DNA from: Rhizobium sp. CSW-27 | GTDB taxonomy: Bacteria > Pseudomonadota > Alphaproteobacteria > Rhizobiales > Rhizobiaceae | Length of the DNA: 64,000 nt | Assembly (NCBI RefSeq): GCF_018760785.1 | Contig: NZ_JAHHZO010000006.1 | Location: forward strand, 186,001 to 250,000 | Direction of reading: 5' to 3' | In this document: piece by piece, positions 39,841 to 51,245 of the stretch | How positions within the stretch are numbered: position 1 is the first letter of the stretch | How the letters are laid out: every line of letters starts with the position of its first letter | Notes under the pieces: generated by a model | Told to the model about the DNA's origin: nothing | The model's input: only the letters and a program-made list of their open reading frames with translations | Database searches by the model: none | Program-made: the position numbers and the translations under genes

Positions 39841-41252
39841 GCAGACTGTCCCGAAATACTTTCCAATTCCCGTGGCAAGGCCGCCGCCCATTGCGTGATA
39901 TTGCCAGCCCCAAGAAGAACCACGAAATCACCCGGCTTTGCAATGCCGGCGATCAATCCCGGCAGAAGATCCGGCGTGGGAAGATAGCGCGCGTCGCGAT
40001 GGCCGCCGGCGCGGATGCGCGATACCAGCGCCTCCGAATTCACGCCCTCGACCGGATCTTCACCTGCCGCATAGACCGGCGCAATGAGAATGCTGTCGGC
40101 ATCGTTGAAGCAGGTGACGAAATCCTCAAACAGGCTCGACAGACGGCTGTAGCGGTGCGGCTGATGCACCGCAATGATACGGCCCTGGCAGCTTTCGCGC
40201 GCCGCCTTCAGCACGGCCTTGATTTCCACCGGATGGTGTCCGTAATCATCGAACACCGACACGCCGTTCCAGGTGCCCGTCAGGGTGAAGCGGCGCTTCA
40301 CACCACCGAACGAGGCAAGTCCCTTGCGGATGCCCTCTTCCGATATGCCCAGCCGGTTGGCAACGGCAATCGCCGCCGTGGCATTCGAGATGTTGTGACG
40401 GCCGGGCATCGGCAGGCTGAGATCCTTGAAGGTGAAGACGCGGCCCGTGCGGCGGCGACGGATTTCCACGTCGAAGATCGACCGGGTGCCTTCCATCCGC
40501 ACGTTCGAGAAGCGCGCATCGGCCTGCGGGTTCTCGCCATAGGTGACGATCTTGCGATCCTCGATCTTGCCGACCAGTTGCTGCACTTCCGGATGGTCGA
40601 TACACAGCACGCCGAAACCGTAGAAGGGCACATTTTCCACGAACTGGCGGAAAGCGGCCCGCACGGCGTCGAAATTGCCGTAATGATCGAGGTGCTCCGG
40701 ATCGATGTTGGTGACCACGGCAACATCGGCCGGAAGCTTCAGGAAGGTACCATCCGATTCGTCGGCCTCGACCACCATCCATTCGCCTTCGCCCATGCGC
40801 GCATTGGTGCCATAGGCATTGATGATGCCGCCATTGATGACGGTCGGATCGAGCGAACCGGCTTCCAGAAGGGCCGCCACCATCGATGTCGTCGTGGTCT
40901 TGCCATGCGTGCCGCCGATGGCGATCGCATTGCGGAAGCGCATCAGTTCGGCGAGCATTTCGGCGCGACGCACGATCGGCAGCGATTTTTCGCGCGCCGC
41001 AACCAGTTCCGGATTGTTCTTCTTAATCGCGGTCGAGACGACGACGACTTCGGCATCCCCCAGGTTTTCGGCCTGATGGCCGACGAAGACCGGAATGCCC
41101 TTGTCGCGCAGACGCTGGACATTGGCGCCATCCGACTGGTCGGACCCCTGCACGCGGTGGCCGAGATTGTGCAGAACCTCGGCGATGCCGCTCATGCCGA
41201 TCCCGCCGATGCCGATGAAATGGACCAGCCCGATGGCCTTCGGCATTTTCAT
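39837..41252 (-). CDS. murC: UDP-N-acetylmuramate--L-alanine ligase MurC
   Basis: A 471-residue cytoplasmic Mur ligase adding the first residue, L-Ala, to UDP-MurNAc. The N-terminal Rossmann loop is [14 protein letters not shown]; the ATP loop is [11 protein letters not shown] near residue 112; the middle domain has EADESDGTF. The length matches the family. The start overlaps the murG stop by four bases and the stop overlaps murB, so translation is coupled along the operon. Confidence 0.97.
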   Translation of the reverse strand: MKMPKAIGLVHFIGIGGIGMSGIAEVLHNLGHRVQGSDQSDGANVQRLRDKGIPVFVGHQAENLGDAEVVVVSTAIKKNNPELVAAREKSLPIVRRAEMLAELMRFRNAIAIGGTHGKTTTTSMVAALLEAGSLDPTVINGGIINAYGTNARMGEGEWMVVEADESDGTFLKLPADVAVVTNIDPEHLDHYGNFDAVRAAFRQFVENVPFYGFGVLCIDHPEVQQLVGKIEDRKIVTYGENPQADARFSNVRMEGTRSIFDVEIRRRRTGRVFTFKDLSLPMPGRHNISNATAAIAVANRLGISEEGIRKGLASFGGVKRRFTLTGTWNGVSVFDDYGHHPVEIKAVLKAARESCQGRIIAVHQPHRYSRLSSLFEDFVTCFNDADSILIAPVYAAGEDPVEGVNSEALVSRIRAGGHRDARYLPTPDLLPGLIAGIAKPGDFVVLLGAGNITQWAAALPRELESISGQSA

Positions 41253-42373
41253 GAGCGCACTCCCCTGAATTTCGAAATACCCTGTCCGTCGGCAATACCG
41301 ACAACCAGATCGGCGAGCAAGCTTGCCGCATCCGGGCGCCCCACCTTGCGCGCCGCATCCGCCATCGCCGCCAGCCGTTCCGGCTCGCGCATGGCGGCGG
41401 AGATCATGCCGGCCAGCCTTTCCGGCGAAAGGTCCGCCTGCGGCACCACGTCGGCACCACCGGCGCTGACCAGCGCCGCCGCATTGGCGGCCTGATCATG
41501 ATCCAGCGCATACGGATAGGGCACCAGGATGGCCGGCCGGCCGATCACCGAAATCTCGGAGACGGTGGAGGCACCGGAACGGCTGATCACCAGATGCGCC
41601 GCAGCGATTCGCTCGGCCATGTCGCCGAAGAAGGGCGAGATATCGGCCGCCATCGCCAGCTTGCCCATGCAGCCTTCGACCTGCTGGCGGTCTTCCGGAC
41701 GCGCCTGCTGGGTCAGGCGAATGCGCTTGCGCAGCGCCTCCGGCAAAAGTGCCAGCGCAGTCGGCACGGCACCGGAGAAGAACTGCGCGCCCTGGCTGCC
41801 GCCAAACACCACGAGGTGGAAGGGATCGTCCCCGCGAGAGGGCAGGTAGGGATGCTGCGCCGCCGCCAGAACCGCCGGACGCACCGGATTGCCGGTCGTC
41901 ACCGTCTTTGCCGCATATGTTCCCTCGCCCTGCGGCAGGAAGCCACCGGCAATCGCCCGCACGCGCGCCGCAAGCGCCTTGTTGGCGCGCCCCATCACGG
42001 CATTCTGCTCGTGAATGATCGAAGGAATGCCAAGCCCCGTGGAGGCGAGAAGCGGCGGCACCGTCGGGTAACCGCCGAAACCGACGACGGCCCGCGGCTT
42101 CAGCCGCGTCATCAGCCGGCGTGCGGATCGCAGGCCCTGCCACAGCGTCAGAAGCGCCCTGGTCACGGCGACCGGATTCTTCGAGCCAAAGGTGGCCGAG
42201 GCCACGACATGGATCTCGTCGGCCGGAAAGCTGCCGGCGAAGCGCTCGGCGCGCTTGTCGGTGACCAGATGCACGCTGTAGCCGCGCCGCCGCAGTTCAT
42301 GCCCCAGCGCTTCGGCCGGAAACAGATGGCCGCCGGTCCCGCCGGCGGCAAGCAGAATGATACCCTTGCTCAT
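41249..42373 (-). CDS. murG: lipid II synthase MurG (GlcNAc transferase)
   Basis: A 374-residue GT-B glycosyltransferase adding GlcNAc to lipid I at the cytoplasmic face of the membrane. Signature elements are [13 protein letters not shown] near residue 11, [14 protein letters not shown], and [24 protein letters not shown] in the nucleotide-binding half. Nine bases separate it from ftsW upstream; it overlaps murC downstream by four bases. Confidence 0.97.
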   Translation of the reverse strand: MSKGIILLAAGGTGGHLFPAEALGHELRRRGYSVHLVTDKRAERFAGSFPADEIHVVASATFGSKNPVAVTRALLTLWQGLRSARRLMTRLKPRAVVGFGGYPTVPPLLASTGLGIPSIIHEQNAVMGRANKALAARVRAIAGGFLPQGEGTYAAKTVTTGNPVRPAVLAAAQHPYLPSRGDDPFHLVVFGGSQGAQFFSGAVPTALALLPEALRKRIRLTQQARPEDRQQVEGCMGKLAMAADISPFFGDMAERIAAAHLVISRSGASTVSEISVIGRPAILVPYPYALDHDQAANAAALVSAGGADVVPQADLSPERLAGMISAAMREPERLAAMADAARKVGRPDAASLLADLVVGIADGQGISKFRGVRS

Positions 42374-42382
42374 GCTTGTCCC

Positions 42383-43537
42383 TTACTCCGCGGGTACGCC
42401 TTGCGAAACGCGGAAGAGACTGCGCTCCTGCGCCCGTTTCTCGGGGCGATGGCGCGTCAGCGCCAGAATGAAACCGGCCGTCACGCAGATGGCGACCATC
42501 GAGGAACCGCCATAGGAGATGAGCGGCAGCGTCATGCCCTTGGCCGGCATCAGTTCCAGATTGACGCCGATATTGATCATCGACTGGATGCCGATCTGCA
42601 GCACCAGCCCCGCCACGGCAAAGCGGTTGAAATCGTTGCGCTCGCGATAGGCGTGGCTGAGGCCGCGCACGACGATGAACGCGAAGATCGCCACCAGCGC
42701 CATGCAGAAGATGATGCCGAATTCCTCGGCCGCCACCGAGAAGATGAAGTCGGTGTGGCTGTCCGGCAGGATGCGCTTGACGATGCCCTCGCCCGGCCCC
42801 TGGCCGAACCAGTCGCCACGGATGATGGCCTCGCGCGCGGTATCCACCTGGAAGGTGTCGCCCTCGCCCGTCATGAAGCGGTCGATACGGCCTGCCACGT
42901 GCGGGAAGATGTGGTAGGCGGCAAACAGGCCGCCGACGCCAAGGCCGCCGAGCAGGAAGATCCACAGCCAGGGCATGCCGGCCATGAAGAACATCGCCCC
43001 CCAGACCGTGCTGGTGAGGATCGTCTGGCCGAGGTCGGGCTGGGCGACGAGCAGGGCCGCGACAATGCCGTAAAGGATCATGGCAAACAGGTTGCCGGGA
43101 ATGTCCGGCTGGCGCGAATGCTCGGCAAACAGCCAGGCGCAGACCACCACGAAGGCGGGCTTGAGGAATTCAGAGGGCTGGATCGACAGCGGACCGATGG
43201 AGAACCAGCGCCGCGCGCCCTTGATCTCCACACCGAAGAACAGCGCCAGCACCATCATCACGATGGAGAGCACCAGAATGATGATCGCCGTTCGGCGCAC
43301 CTGGCGCGGCGTCAGGAAGGAAAGGCCGATCATCACCGCCAGCGACGGCAGGAGGAAGACCGCGTGCCGTTCGACGAAATGGAAGCTCGGCAGACCGATG
43401 CGTTCGGCCACCGGCGGCGAGGCGGCAAAGGACAGCATGAAGCCAATCCCCATCAGCAGGATGAAGGTCGCCAGGAAATAGCGGTCGATCGTCCAGAACC
43501 AGTCTGCGAGCGCCCCTCGGTCTGCGCGGCTTACCAT
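42383..43537 (-). CDS. ftsW: SEDS peptidoglycan polymerase FtsW
   Basis: 384 residues with about ten transmembrane helices. SEDS-family segments are visible: GARRWFSIGPLSIQPSEFLK, FLMAGMPWLWIFLLGG-like helices, the large periplasmic loop with DSHTDFIFSVAAEEFG, and the C-terminal LPLISYGGSSM. It polymerises septal glycan with FtsI. The ATG at 43537 lies just after the murD TGA (TGAGATG); the frame is open 15 codons further but inside murD. Confidence 0.95.
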   Translation of the reverse strand: MVSRADRGALADWFWTIDRYFLATFILLMGIGFMLSFAASPPVAERIGLPSFHFVERHAVFLLPSLAVMIGLSFLTPRQVRRTAIIILVLSIVMMVLALFFGVEIKGARRWFSIGPLSIQPSEFLKPAFVVVCAWLFAEHSRQPDIPGNLFAMILYGIVAALLVAQPDLGQTILTSTVWGAMFFMAGMPWLWIFLLGGLGVGGLFAAYHIFPHVAGRIDRFMTGEGDTFQVDTAREAIIRGDWFGQGPGEGIVKRILPDSHTDFIFSVAAEEFGIIFCMALVAIFAFIVVRGLSHAYRERNDFNRFAVAGLVLQIGIQSMINIGVNLELMPAKGMTLPLISYGGSSMVAICVTAGFILALTRHRPEKRAQERSLFRVSQGVPAE

Positions 43538-43538
43538 C

Positions 43539-44945
43539 TCACGTCCCCTTTTCCGGCTCGACCAGCATGGATACGCCGTCAAGCTCTGCCACGAGGGAGA
43601 CGAAGGCCTCGCCCCGGATCTCGAAATTCTTGAACTGATCGAAGCTCGCGCAGGCGGGCGACAGCATCACGGCCGAGGGCCCGCCATCCTGAATGGCATC
43701 GCGCGCGGCATGCGCCACGGCCCGGTCCAGCGTGCCGGAAATCTCGTAGGGCACCGCCTCTCCCAGCGTGGCGGCGAATTCGGCCGCCGCCTCGCCGATC
43801 AGGTAGGCCTTGACGATATGCCCGAAGAGTGGTGCGAGGCTTGTGATGCCGCCGGCCTTCGGCAGGCCCCCGGCGATCCAGAAGATGCGCTCGTAGCTGG
43901 AAAGCGCCGGTGCTGCGGCATCCGCATTGGTCGCCTTCGAATCGTTGACGAAGACCACATCGCCGCGGCGTGCCACCGGCTGCATGCGATGCTTCAGGCC
44001 CGGGAAGGATTGCAGGCCGGCACGCACCTCTTCCGGCGTGAGGCCGACCGCAAGGCAGGCAGCAATGGCGGCGGCGGCATTCTGCGCATTGTGGCCGCCC
44101 TTCAGCGTGTCGATACCGGCAAGATCGGCAATGACCGTACCCGCCCCGCCCTGTGCCGCCACGATGCGGCTGCCCTCGGCGTAAAAGCCGTCGGAAAGCG
44201 GACTGCGGCGGGAAATGCGGCTGACGGCAACGCCGGCCCGCTCGATCCGCTCGGCGATCAGGCTGCAATGGCTGTCGTCGACGCCGACGATCGCGGTGTG
44301 GCTGCCAGCCACCAGCCGTTCCTTCACCTCGGCATAATGCTGCATGGTGCCGTGGCGGTCGAGATGGTCAGGGGTGAGGTTCAGGAGAATGCCCGCGGTC
44401 GGATCGATGGTCGGCGCCAGATCGATCTGATAGGAGGAGCACTCCACCACGTAGAAACGCCCGTCCTGTGGCGGTTCGAGCGTCAGGATGGCGGTGCCGA
44501 TATTGCCGCCCAGCTGGGTGTCACGGCCACTGATCCGCAGGATATGCGCGATGAGAGCAGTGGTCGTCGACTTGCCATTGGTGCCGGTGATTGCGATGAA
44601 GGGGCAGGACGGCGCATGCGCCCGGCGCTCACGCACGAAAAGCTCGATGTCGCCGATGATCTCGACACCGGCGGCACGAGCCAGATCGACGCTCCAGTGC
44701 GGTTTCGGATGCGTGAGCGGCACGCCCGGCGACAGGACCAGGGCCGACTGTGCCGCCCAGTCGATGCCGCGCAGGTCCGCCGTCGCAAGCCCCGCTGCGG
44801 CTGCCTTCTCCACGCTGTCCGGATTGTCGTCCCAGACCGTCACCTCTGCTCCGCCCGCAACCAGCGCATGCGCAGTGGCAAGGCCGGAGCCGCCAAGACC
44901 GAAGAGAGCAACCTTCCTGCCGGAGAAAGTGGTGACCGGGATCAT
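43539..44945 (-). CDS. murD: UDP-N-acetylmuramoylalanine--D-glutamate ligase MurD
   Basis: A 468-residue Mur ligase adding D-Glu. The N-terminal Rossmann domain has [15 protein letters not shown]; the ATP loop is [16 protein letters not shown] near residue 122; the C-terminal domain shows [16 protein letters not shown] and [18 protein letters not shown], typical of MurD. GAGG precedes the ATG. It lies four bases after mraY and is coupled to ftsW. Confidence 0.97.
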   Translation of the reverse strand: MIPVTTFSGRKVALFGLGGSGLATAHALVAGGAEVTVWDDNPDSVEKAAAAGLATADLRGIDWAAQSALVLSPGVPLTHPKPHWSVDLARAAGVEIIGDIELFVRERRAHAPSCPFIAITGTNGKSTTTALIAHILRISGRDTQLGGNIGTAILTLEPPQDGRFYVVECSSYQIDLAPTIDPTAGILLNLTPDHLDRHGTMQHYAEVKERLVAGSHTAIVGVDDSHCSLIAERIERAGVAVSRISRRSPLSDGFYAEGSRIVAAQGGAGTVIADLAGIDTLKGGHNAQNAAAAIAACLAVGLTPEEVRAGLQSFPGLKHRMQPVARRGDVVFVNDSKATNADAAAPALSSYERIFWIAGGLPKAGGITSLAPLFGHIVKAYLIGEAAAEFAATLGEAVPYEISGTLDRAVAHAARDAIQDGGPSAVMLSPACASFDQFKNFEIRGEAFVSLVAELDGVSMLVEPEKGT

Positions 44946-44949
44946 GGCC

Positions 44950-46050
44950 TCACCGAAGCTTCAGGGTGGAGAGACCGAGGATGGCAAGGCCGACGGCGAT
45001 GATCCAGAAGCGGATGACCACCTGGCTTTCCGTCCAGCCGAGCTTTTCGAAATGGTGATGGATCGGCGCCATCAGGAAGACGCGCCGTCCCGTCATCTTG
45101 AAGAAGCCGACCTGGATGATCACCGACAGCGTTTCCATGACGAACAGGCCGCCGATGATCGCCATGACGATCTCGTGCTTGGTGGCAACCGCCACCGAGC
45201 CGATCAGGCCGCCGAGCGACAGCGAGCCCGTATCGCCCATGAAAATGGCGGCCGGTGGCGCGTTGAACCACAGGAAGCCGAGCCCCGCCCCGATCACCGC
45301 CCCCAGGATGACGGCAAGTTCGCCGGTGCCGGGCACGAAGTTGATCTGCAGGTAGTTGGCGAAGATGGCATTGCCGGCCAGATAGGCGATGACGCCGAAG
45401 GAGGCCGCGGCAATCATCACCGGCACGATGGCAAGTCCGTCGAGGCCATCGGTGAGGTTCACCGCATTGCCGGCAGAGACGATGACGAAACCGCCGAACA
45501 GCACGAAGAAGATGCCGAGATTGAGCGTCAGTTCCTTGAAGAAGGGAAAGGCGACGGATGTGCCGAGCGTCGAGCCGGCCGGGCTGTTGGCAATGGAGGT
45601 GCGCATCATGAAATAGACCGCGATCGCGGCAATCACGAATTCGAGGCCAAGGCGCGCGCGGCCGGAAAAGCCCTTGTCGGTCTGCTTCGTCACCTTCAGG
45701 TAGTCGTCATAGAAGCCGATCGCCCCGAAGCCGAGCGTGACCAGCAGCGTCGCGACCACGTAGACGTTGGACAGATCCGCCCAAAGCAGGGAGCCGCCGA
45801 CGATCCCGGTCAGGATCATCAGCCCGCCCATGGTCGGCGTCCCCGCCTTCTTGAAATGGGTCTGCGGGCCATCGGCGCGGATCGGCTGGCCCTTGCCCTG
45901 CCGGATGCGCAGCGAGGCGATCATCTGCGGGCCGAACATGAAGACGATCAGCGCCGCCGTCAGCATCGCCGCGCCGGTGCGGAAGGTGATGTAGCGAAAC
46001 AGGTTGAAGATTTGGAACGTGCCCGCAAGCTCCACAAGCCAGATCAGCAT
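44950..46050 (-). CDS. mraY: phospho-MurNAc-pentapeptide transferase MraY
   Basis: 366 residues, ten predicted helices; transfers phospho-MurNAc-pentapeptide to undecaprenyl phosphate to make lipid I. Active-site loops are [21 protein letters not shown] and [12 protein letters not shown], with [11 protein letters not shown] in the last cytoplasmic loop. The ATG at 46050 gives the canonical MLIWLVEL start; the frame is open 32 codons further into the murF end, without merit. It is 22 bases after murF. Confidence 0.97.
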   Translation of the reverse strand: MLIWLVELAGTFQIFNLFRYITFRTGAAMLTAALIVFMFGPQMIASLRIRQGKGQPIRADGPQTHFKKAGTPTMGGLMILTGIVGGSLLWADLSNVYVVATLLVTLGFGAIGFYDDYLKVTKQTDKGFSGRARLGLEFVIAAIAVYFMMRTSIANSPAGSTLGTSVAFPFFKELTLNLGIFFVLFGGFVIVSAGNAVNLTDGLDGLAIVPVMIAAASFGVIAYLAGNAIFANYLQINFVPGTGELAVILGAVIGAGLGFLWFNAPPAAIFMGDTGSLSLGGLIGSVAVATKHEIVMAIIGGLFVMETLSVIIQVGFFKMTGRRVFLMAPIHHHFEKLGWTESQVVIRFWIIAVGLAILGLSTLKLR

Positions 46051-46072
46051 TTTGGGTCTTTCTTGATGCCGG

Positions 46073-47506
46073 TCAAAGTTGGCGCTCCGTGTCAGGCAAT
46101 GCCGGGTAGTTGTCAATAAGTGCGGAAACGATCTTGCCGAAGCCAAGGCCGAGGGAGGATTTCACCATCAGCACGTCGCCGGGAATCACGCTGCGCACCA
46201 CGAAGTCGGAAAGTTCGGCGGTTGTGGGGCGATATTCCACATGAACGCTGTCCGGCAACGCATCGCGCAGCGCCGCCATCTCCGGGCCTGCCAGCCAGAC
46301 ATGCTCGATACCGGCCGCCAGCAGCGGTCCGGCCAGTTCCTCATGCACCTTGGCGGAGAATTCGCCCATTTCCAGCATGTCGCCCATGACGGCGATGCGC
46401 CGGCCAGAAGCTTCCGGCTGGCTGGCGGCCAGAAGCGCGATCGCGGCACGCATGGAGGCCGGATTGGCGTTGTAGCTCTCGTCGATCAGCGTGAGATGGC
46501 CCCCACCGATCTCCAGCCGATGCCGCTCTCCGCGCCCCTTGACCGCGCGCAGCCGCGCCAGCGCATCGCGGGCGGCTTCGAGATCGGCGCCGAACAGCGC
46601 GGCCACGCCAAGCGCTATCATCGCGTTTTCGGCAATGTGGCGTCCCGGCGCACCGATATGCACTTCCATGGTCTCGCCATTGACGACCGCCCAGATGGTC
46701 GACCCTTCGCCGGTGCCCTCGAAGTCCGCCAGACGGAAATCCGCCTTGGCATGCTGGCCGAAGGAGAGGATGTTCGCCACGCCCTGCGCCTGCGCCATCT
46801 GTTCCAGGAGGCTGAAATACTTGTTGTCCCGGTTGAGCAGTGCCACGCCGTTCGGCTCGACGCCTTCCAGGATTTCCGCCTTGGCGGCGGCGATCTCGTC
46901 AAGGCTCTTGAAATTGCCGAGATGGGCCGGCGCGATCGTGGTAATCACCGATACATGCGGGCGCACCATCTTCACCAGCGGACGGATCTCGTCGGGATGG
47001 TTCATGCCGATCTCGAACACACCGTATTCGGTATCGGCCGGCATGCGGGCAAGCGTCAGCGGCACGCCCCAGTGATTGTTGAAGGAGGCAACGGCCGCAT
47101 GCACCTTGCCGGAAGGCGAGAGCACGCTGCGCAGCATCTCCTTGGTGGTCGTCTTGCCGACGGAGCCGGTCACCGCCACGATCTGGGCACGGCTGCGGGA
47201 GCGCGCGGCAACCGCCAGCTTGCCGAGCGCGGCAAGCACGTCCTCCACCACGATCATCGGCGTGGTGAGGCGTCCGAGGGCCGGAAGCTTCGCCTCGCTG
47301 ACGACGATCAGCGAGGCGCCATTGGCCACCGCCAGCGTTGCATAGTCATGACCGTCCACCCGCTCGCCCTTGATGGCGAAGAAGGCCTCGCCGGGGGTGA
47401 TCGTACGGCTGTCGATGGAAATGCCGGTCACGCCGGCGGGAGCGGAGCCCACCGGGCGCCCCCCCATGACGGCCATCATGTCCGCGGTATTCCACAACCA
47501 GTTCAC
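46073..47506 (-). CDS. murF: UDP-MurNAc-tripeptide--D-Ala-D-Ala ligase MurF
   Basis: A 477-residue Mur ligase adding the D-Ala-D-Ala made by Ddl. It has a MurE-like N-terminal domain, the ATP loop [12 protein letters not shown] near residue 113, [10 protein letters not shown], and [11 protein letters not shown] in the C-terminal part. The start overlaps the murE stop (ATGA). Confidence 0.96.
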   Translation of the reverse strand: MNWLWNTADMMAVMGGRPVGSAPAGVTGISIDSRTITPGEAFFAIKGERVDGHDYATLAVANGASLIVVSEAKLPALGRLTTPMIVVEDVLAALGKLAVAARSRSRAQIVAVTGSVGKTTTKEMLRSVLSPSGKVHAAVASFNNHWGVPLTLARMPADTEYGVFEIGMNHPDEIRPLVKMVRPHVSVITTIAPAHLGNFKSLDEIAAAKAEILEGVEPNGVALLNRDNKYFSLLEQMAQAQGVANILSFGQHAKADFRLADFEGTGEGSTIWAVVNGETMEVHIGAPGRHIAENAMIALGVAALFGADLEAARDALARLRAVKGRGERHRLEIGGGHLTLIDESYNANPASMRAAIALLAASQPEASGRRIAVMGDMLEMGEFSAKVHEELAGPLLAAGIEHVWLAGPEMAALRDALPDSVHVEYRPTTAELSDFVVRSVIPGDVLMVKSSLGLGFGKIVSALIDNYPALPDTERQL

Positions 47507-48963
47507 GTTTTCAGTTCCTCCAGTGCCTTGCGGGTTTCGACGTGATCGGAAAACGGCAGAACCACCGAGCCGATCTTCTGCCCCTCCTCATGCCCCTTGC
47601 CGGCCACGATCAGCGTGTCACCCGACGACAGCAGCGAGACCGCATGGCGGATGGCCGAGGCCCGGTCGCCGATCTCGATCGCACCGGGGGCCGCCGCCAG
47701 GATTTCCGCGCGGATGGTGGCCGGGTCTTCCGAACGCGGATTGTCGTCGGTCACGATGGCGATGTCGGCGAGCCGGGTCGCCACCTCGCCCATGATCGGC
47801 CTCTTGCCCTTGTCACGGTCCCCGCCGCAACCGAAGACAACGATCAGGCGGCCGCTGGTGAAGGGCCGAACCGATTGCAGCACGTTGGCAAGCGCATCCG
47901 GCTTGTGGGCATAGTCCACATAGGCAAGCGCGCCGGCCTTCGTCTGCCCCACGAGCTCCACACGGCCGGAGGCACCCACCAGCCTTTCCAGCGCCGGCAA
48001 GGCCGAGCGGGCCGGCAGGCCCGTTGCCATGGCAAGGCCTGCGGCAACCAGTGCATTGGCCACCTGGAAATCGCCGGCCAGCGGCATGTCGATCTCGAAG
48101 ATCTCGCCATCGGCATGCACTTCGACCAGTTGCCGGTGACGGAAGTGCTCGACGCGCTTCAGCGACAGGTAGGTTCCGGCGCGACCGACGGTCAGCACCT
48201 GGTGGCCGCTGGCCTGTGCCACCCGGATCGCCTCGCCGGACCAGGGATCGTCGGCAAAGATCACCGCCGGGCTGCCCTTGGGCAGCACGCGGTCGAACAG
48301 ATGCATCTTCGCCGCCATGTAGTCTTCCATGGTCGGGTGATAGTCCATGTGGTCGCGGCCGAGATTGGTGAAGGCACCGGCGGCGAGCCGCACACCGTCA
48401 AGCCGATGCTGGTCGAGCCCGTGACTGGAAGCCTCCATGGCGGCATGCGTCACGCCCTCGGCGGCAAGTTCGGCAAGCAGGGCATGCAGGGCAACCGGAT
48501 CCGGCGTCGTCAGCGATCCTTCCTCGGTACGCGTCGGGGAAATCACGCCGGTCGTGCCGATCTGGGCTGCGGCAAGGCCGGCATGCGCCCAGATCTGACG
48601 GGTGAAGGAGGCAACAGAGGTCTTGCCGGCGGTGCCGGTGACGGCCACCATCGTCTGCGGCTGGGCGCCATGAAAGCGCGAGGCCGCCAGCGCCAGAAAC
48701 CGGCGCGGCTCGGAGACCACCAGAACCGGTACCGAAGCGGCAACCGGATGGGAGGAGACCACGGCAACCGCGCCGCGAGCCTCCGCATCCGCCACATAGG
48801 CCGCGCCATCCGCCTTGCTGCCGGCAACCGCCACGAACAGCGAACCCGGCTTCACGGTCCGGCTATCGGCCGTCAGGCCGGTCACGTCCAGCGCGCCGGC
48901 CTCACCCATAAGAGTCTCGATTATCTCCGGAAAGTCCCCTCCGGAGAGCGCATTCAATTTCAT
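47503..48963 (-). CDS. murE: UDP-MurNAc-tripeptide synthetase MurE (meso-DAP adding)
   Basis: A 486-residue Mur ligase. The ATP loop is [14 protein letters not shown] near residue 110. The DNPRSEDP motif near residue 404 is the meso-diaminopimelate specificity motif (DNPR), so it adds meso-DAP to UDP-MurNAc-L-Ala-D-Glu, as expected for a Gram-negative. A GAGAGGG ribosome site precedes the ATG. A 63-base gap separates it from ftsI; it overlaps murF by four bases. Confidence 0.97.
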   Translation of the reverse strand: MKLNALSGGDFPEIIETLMGEAGALDVTGLTADSRTVKPGSLFVAVAGSKADGAAYVADAEARGAVAVVSSHPVAASVPVLVVSEPRRFLALAASRFHGAQPQTMVAVTGTAGKTSVASFTRQIWAHAGLAAAQIGTTGVISPTRTEEGSLTTPDPVALHALLAELAAEGVTHAAMEASSHGLDQHRLDGVRLAAGAFTNLGRDHMDYHPTMEDYMAAKMHLFDRVLPKGSPAVIFADDPWSGEAIRVAQASGHQVLTVGRAGTYLSLKRVEHFRHRQLVEVHADGEIFEIDMPLAGDFQVANALVAAGLAMATGLPARSALPALERLVGASGRVELVGQTKAGALAYVDYAHKPDALANVLQSVRPFTSGRLIVVFGCGGDRDKGKRPIMGEVATRLADIAIVTDDNPRSEDPATIRAEILAAAPGAIEIGDRASAIRHAVSLLSSGDTLIVAGKGHEEGQKIGSVVLPFSDHVETRKALEELKT

Positions 48964-49026
48964 AGGTACCCTCTCTCACCTGCACCCCATGTAGGGCCGC
49001 GAATCGTGGGGTCCATTCATTATGGC

Positions 49027-50772
49027 CTAATAGGACACAAGCATGGCGGATCCATCCTCGCCGAAGCGCGGTTTTACACCGAGAATTGCAGCCGACCGGC
49101 TGATGATCTCCTTGACCATGGGGGCTGCACTGTTGCCGGCCAGCACCGCATGGTCGGTTTCGCTGCGCGGGTCATCGATGAAGGTCAGCACGACATATTG
49201 CGGATCGTAAATCGGGAAGGCCGCCAGAAAGGCGTTGAAGTTGTGGTCGTGATTGTAGCGGCCGTTGATCACCTTGTCGGCGGTGCCGGTCTTGCCGCCG
49301 ACGTTGAAGCCGTCGACCAGCGCGTTCTTGCCCGATCCCTTGACGCCGTTCCAGCGGAACAGCCAGCGCATGTCGGCACTCGTCTGCGGCCGGATGACCG
49401 GCTTGGCCACCGCATCGGCCTGGGTGCGACTGCGCGGCAGGAAGGTCGGCTCGATCAGCTTGCCGCCATTGACGAGCGCTGCCCCGGCAACCGCCGTCTG
49501 CAGCGGCGTGGTGGAGACGCCATGACCGAAGGAAATGGTGATCGAGTTGATCTTCTTCCATTCGCGCGGCTGGCTCGGCTGCGCCACTTCGGGAAGTTCG
49601 GTATCCATCTTGGTCAGCAGGCCGAGCTTGGTCAGGAAGTCCTTGTGCCCGTCGATGCCAACGACATCGGCGATCTTGGCGGTGCCGATATTGGAGGAGT
49701 ACTGGAAGATTTCCGGCACGCTCAACATGCGGCCCTGGCCGTGAAAGTCCTTGATGGTGTAACCGCCGATGCGGATCGGGTAGCGAGCATCGAACAGGTC
49801 GTCCATCTTCACCTTGCCGCTGTCCAGGCCCATGGCGAGCGTGAAAGACTTGAAGGTGGAGCCCATTTCGAAGGTGCCGTTCGACATGCGGTTCAGCCAG
49901 CCTTCCTCGCCGCCGGCGGCCGGATCGTTCGGATCGAAATCCGGAGCCGATGCCATGGCGAGCACCTCGCCGGTATGCACGTCGAGCACGACACCGCCGG
50001 CGCCCTTGGCGCGGAACTTGGTGATGTTCTCCATCAGGATGTCGCGCAGGATCGACTGAACACGCAGGTCTATCGACAGCCGCACCGGCTCCAGCGGCGC
50101 ATTGCTGGTCATGCCGACCGCCGCCAGATCCGCCAGTCCCTGGCTGTCGACATAGCGCTCCATGCCGGCAACACCGCGGTTGTCGATGTTGACGAAGCCG
50201 ACGATATGGGCCGCCGTCGGGCCGCCCGGATAGAAGCGCCGCTTCTCAGGGCGAAAGCCGATGCCGGGAATGCCGAGCGCCAGGATCTGACTCTGCTGTT
50301 TCGGCGTCAGCTGGCGGCGCAGCCACTGGAAGCGCGACTTCGAGGAGAGCTTGTTGTAGGTCTGGCGCACATCCAGATCCGGCAGCACGGTGCGCAACTT
50401 CTCGATCACCTCGTCGGGATCGACGATCTTGTGCGGCTCGGCAAACAGCGACACCGTGCGGATGTCGGTCGCCAGAACCTCGCCGTTGCGGTCGAGCAGA
50501 TCGGGACGCGAGGCCATCAGGCGGTCCGCCGGCATGATGCTGGCGGTCGCCTCCGGGTCCAGCATGCCGTAATAGGCGAGCTTGGCGCCGATGGCACAGT
50601 AGCAAAGAGCAAAGCCGGCGATGATCAGGCCGACGCGCACCCGCGTCTGCCCGGACTTGCGCTTGCGCAGGCCCTCGAACTTTCCGCCTCGCATGGAGGC
50701 GCTCATGCCGCGGGCGCCCGCCGAAATATGCGCCCTGCTCTTCAGAACCATGACACGGGACAGAAAGGACAT
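49027..50772 (-). CDS. ftsI: septal peptidoglycan transpeptidase FtsI (PBP3)
   Basis: A 581-residue class B penicillin-binding protein. A basic cytoplasmic N terminus and one transmembrane helix (about 45-65) precede the pedestal domain and the transpeptidase domain with all three motifs: STFK (in GSTFKSFTLAMG), SSN (in YSSNIGTAK) and KTG (in VGGKTGTADKV). It crosslinks septal peptidoglycan with FtsW. Its ATG shares a base with the ftsL stop (TGATG). Confidence 0.97.
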   Translation of the reverse strand: MSFLSRVMVLKSRAHISAGARGMSASMRGGKFEGLRKRKSGQTRVRVGLIIAGFALCYCAIGAKLAYYGMLDPEATASIMPADRLMASRPDLLDRNGEVLATDIRTVSLFAEPHKIVDPDEVIEKLRTVLPDLDVRQTYNKLSSKSRFQWLRRQLTPKQQSQILALGIPGIGFRPEKRRFYPGGPTAAHIVGFVNIDNRGVAGMERYVDSQGLADLAAVGMTSNAPLEPVRLSIDLRVQSILRDILMENITKFRAKGAGGVVLDVHTGEVLAMASAPDFDPNDPAAGGEEGWLNRMSNGTFEMGSTFKSFTLAMGLDSGKVKMDDLFDARYPIRIGGYTIKDFHGQGRMLSVPEIFQYSSNIGTAKIADVVGIDGHKDFLTKLGLLTKMDTELPEVAQPSQPREWKKINSITISFGHGVSTTPLQTAVAGAALVNGGKLIEPTFLPRSRTQADAVAKPVIRPQTSADMRWLFRWNGVKGSGKNALVDGFNVGGKTGTADKVINGRYNHDHNFNAFLAAFPIYDPQYVVLTFIDDPRSETDHAVLAGNSAAPMVKEIISRSAAILGVKPRFGEDGSAMLVSY

Positions 50773-51242
50773 CAGTCGTTCACCGCTCCGGTTGAAATCA
50801 CATCGATGGCCGCCGTTCCACGCGGCTTGGGCACGGGCACCGGCGCTGCCGGACGCTTGGCCTTGGCCGCGTCCACGCCGGCAATGGCGGCCGCCACGGC
50901 CGGGTCGTTACCGGCAATCAGCTGCTCGATGGTCGTTTCCGGCTGCGGCAGCTGCGATTTGGGCATCGGCAGTTCCTTCGGCATCGCAAGCTGGGTCGGC
51001 GCCGTCGGCTGCAGGTCGAGTTCCGACTGGTAAACCTTGATCAGGCGCTGAAGCCGGTTCGGCTGGGTCAGGAGCGCCCAGTCGGCCTTCAGCAGGTCGA
51101 TGGTGTCATGCTCCAGCTTGATCTCCTGCTCGAGCTTGTGGACCTCCTCGAGCTTCAGTTCGGCCCTGTGCTTGATGCTGTAGGTCACCACCGCCGTCGC
51201 CGTCATTGCGCCGATCAGTACCAGATCGAAGCTTCTCAACAT
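50772..51242 (-). CDS. ftsL: cell division protein FtsL
   Basis: 156 residues: one N-terminal transmembrane helix (about 5-24), then a periplasmic coiled-coil (about 28-75, heptad-like ELKLEEVHKLEQEIKLEHD) and a longer Pro/Ala-rich tail than in E. coli FtsL. Position between rsmH and ftsI plus topology identify it; sequence conservation of FtsL is always low. It links FtsB/FtsQ to the FtsWI synthase. Confidence 0.9.
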   Translation of the reverse strand: MLRSFDLVLIGAMTATAVVTYSIKHRAELKLEEVHKLEQEIKLEHDTIDLLKADWALLTQPNRLQRLIKVYQSELDLQPTAPTQLAMPKELPMPKSQLPQPETTIEQLIAGNDPAVAAAIAGVDAAKAKRPAAPVPVPKPRGTAAIDVISTGAVND

Positions 51243-51245
51243 GGC

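Noticed and set aside
47542..51033. A 1163-codon open frame on the plus strand
   Set aside because: It lies antisense across murE, ftsI and ftsL, which have all their family motifs; the long frame is a composition artefact.
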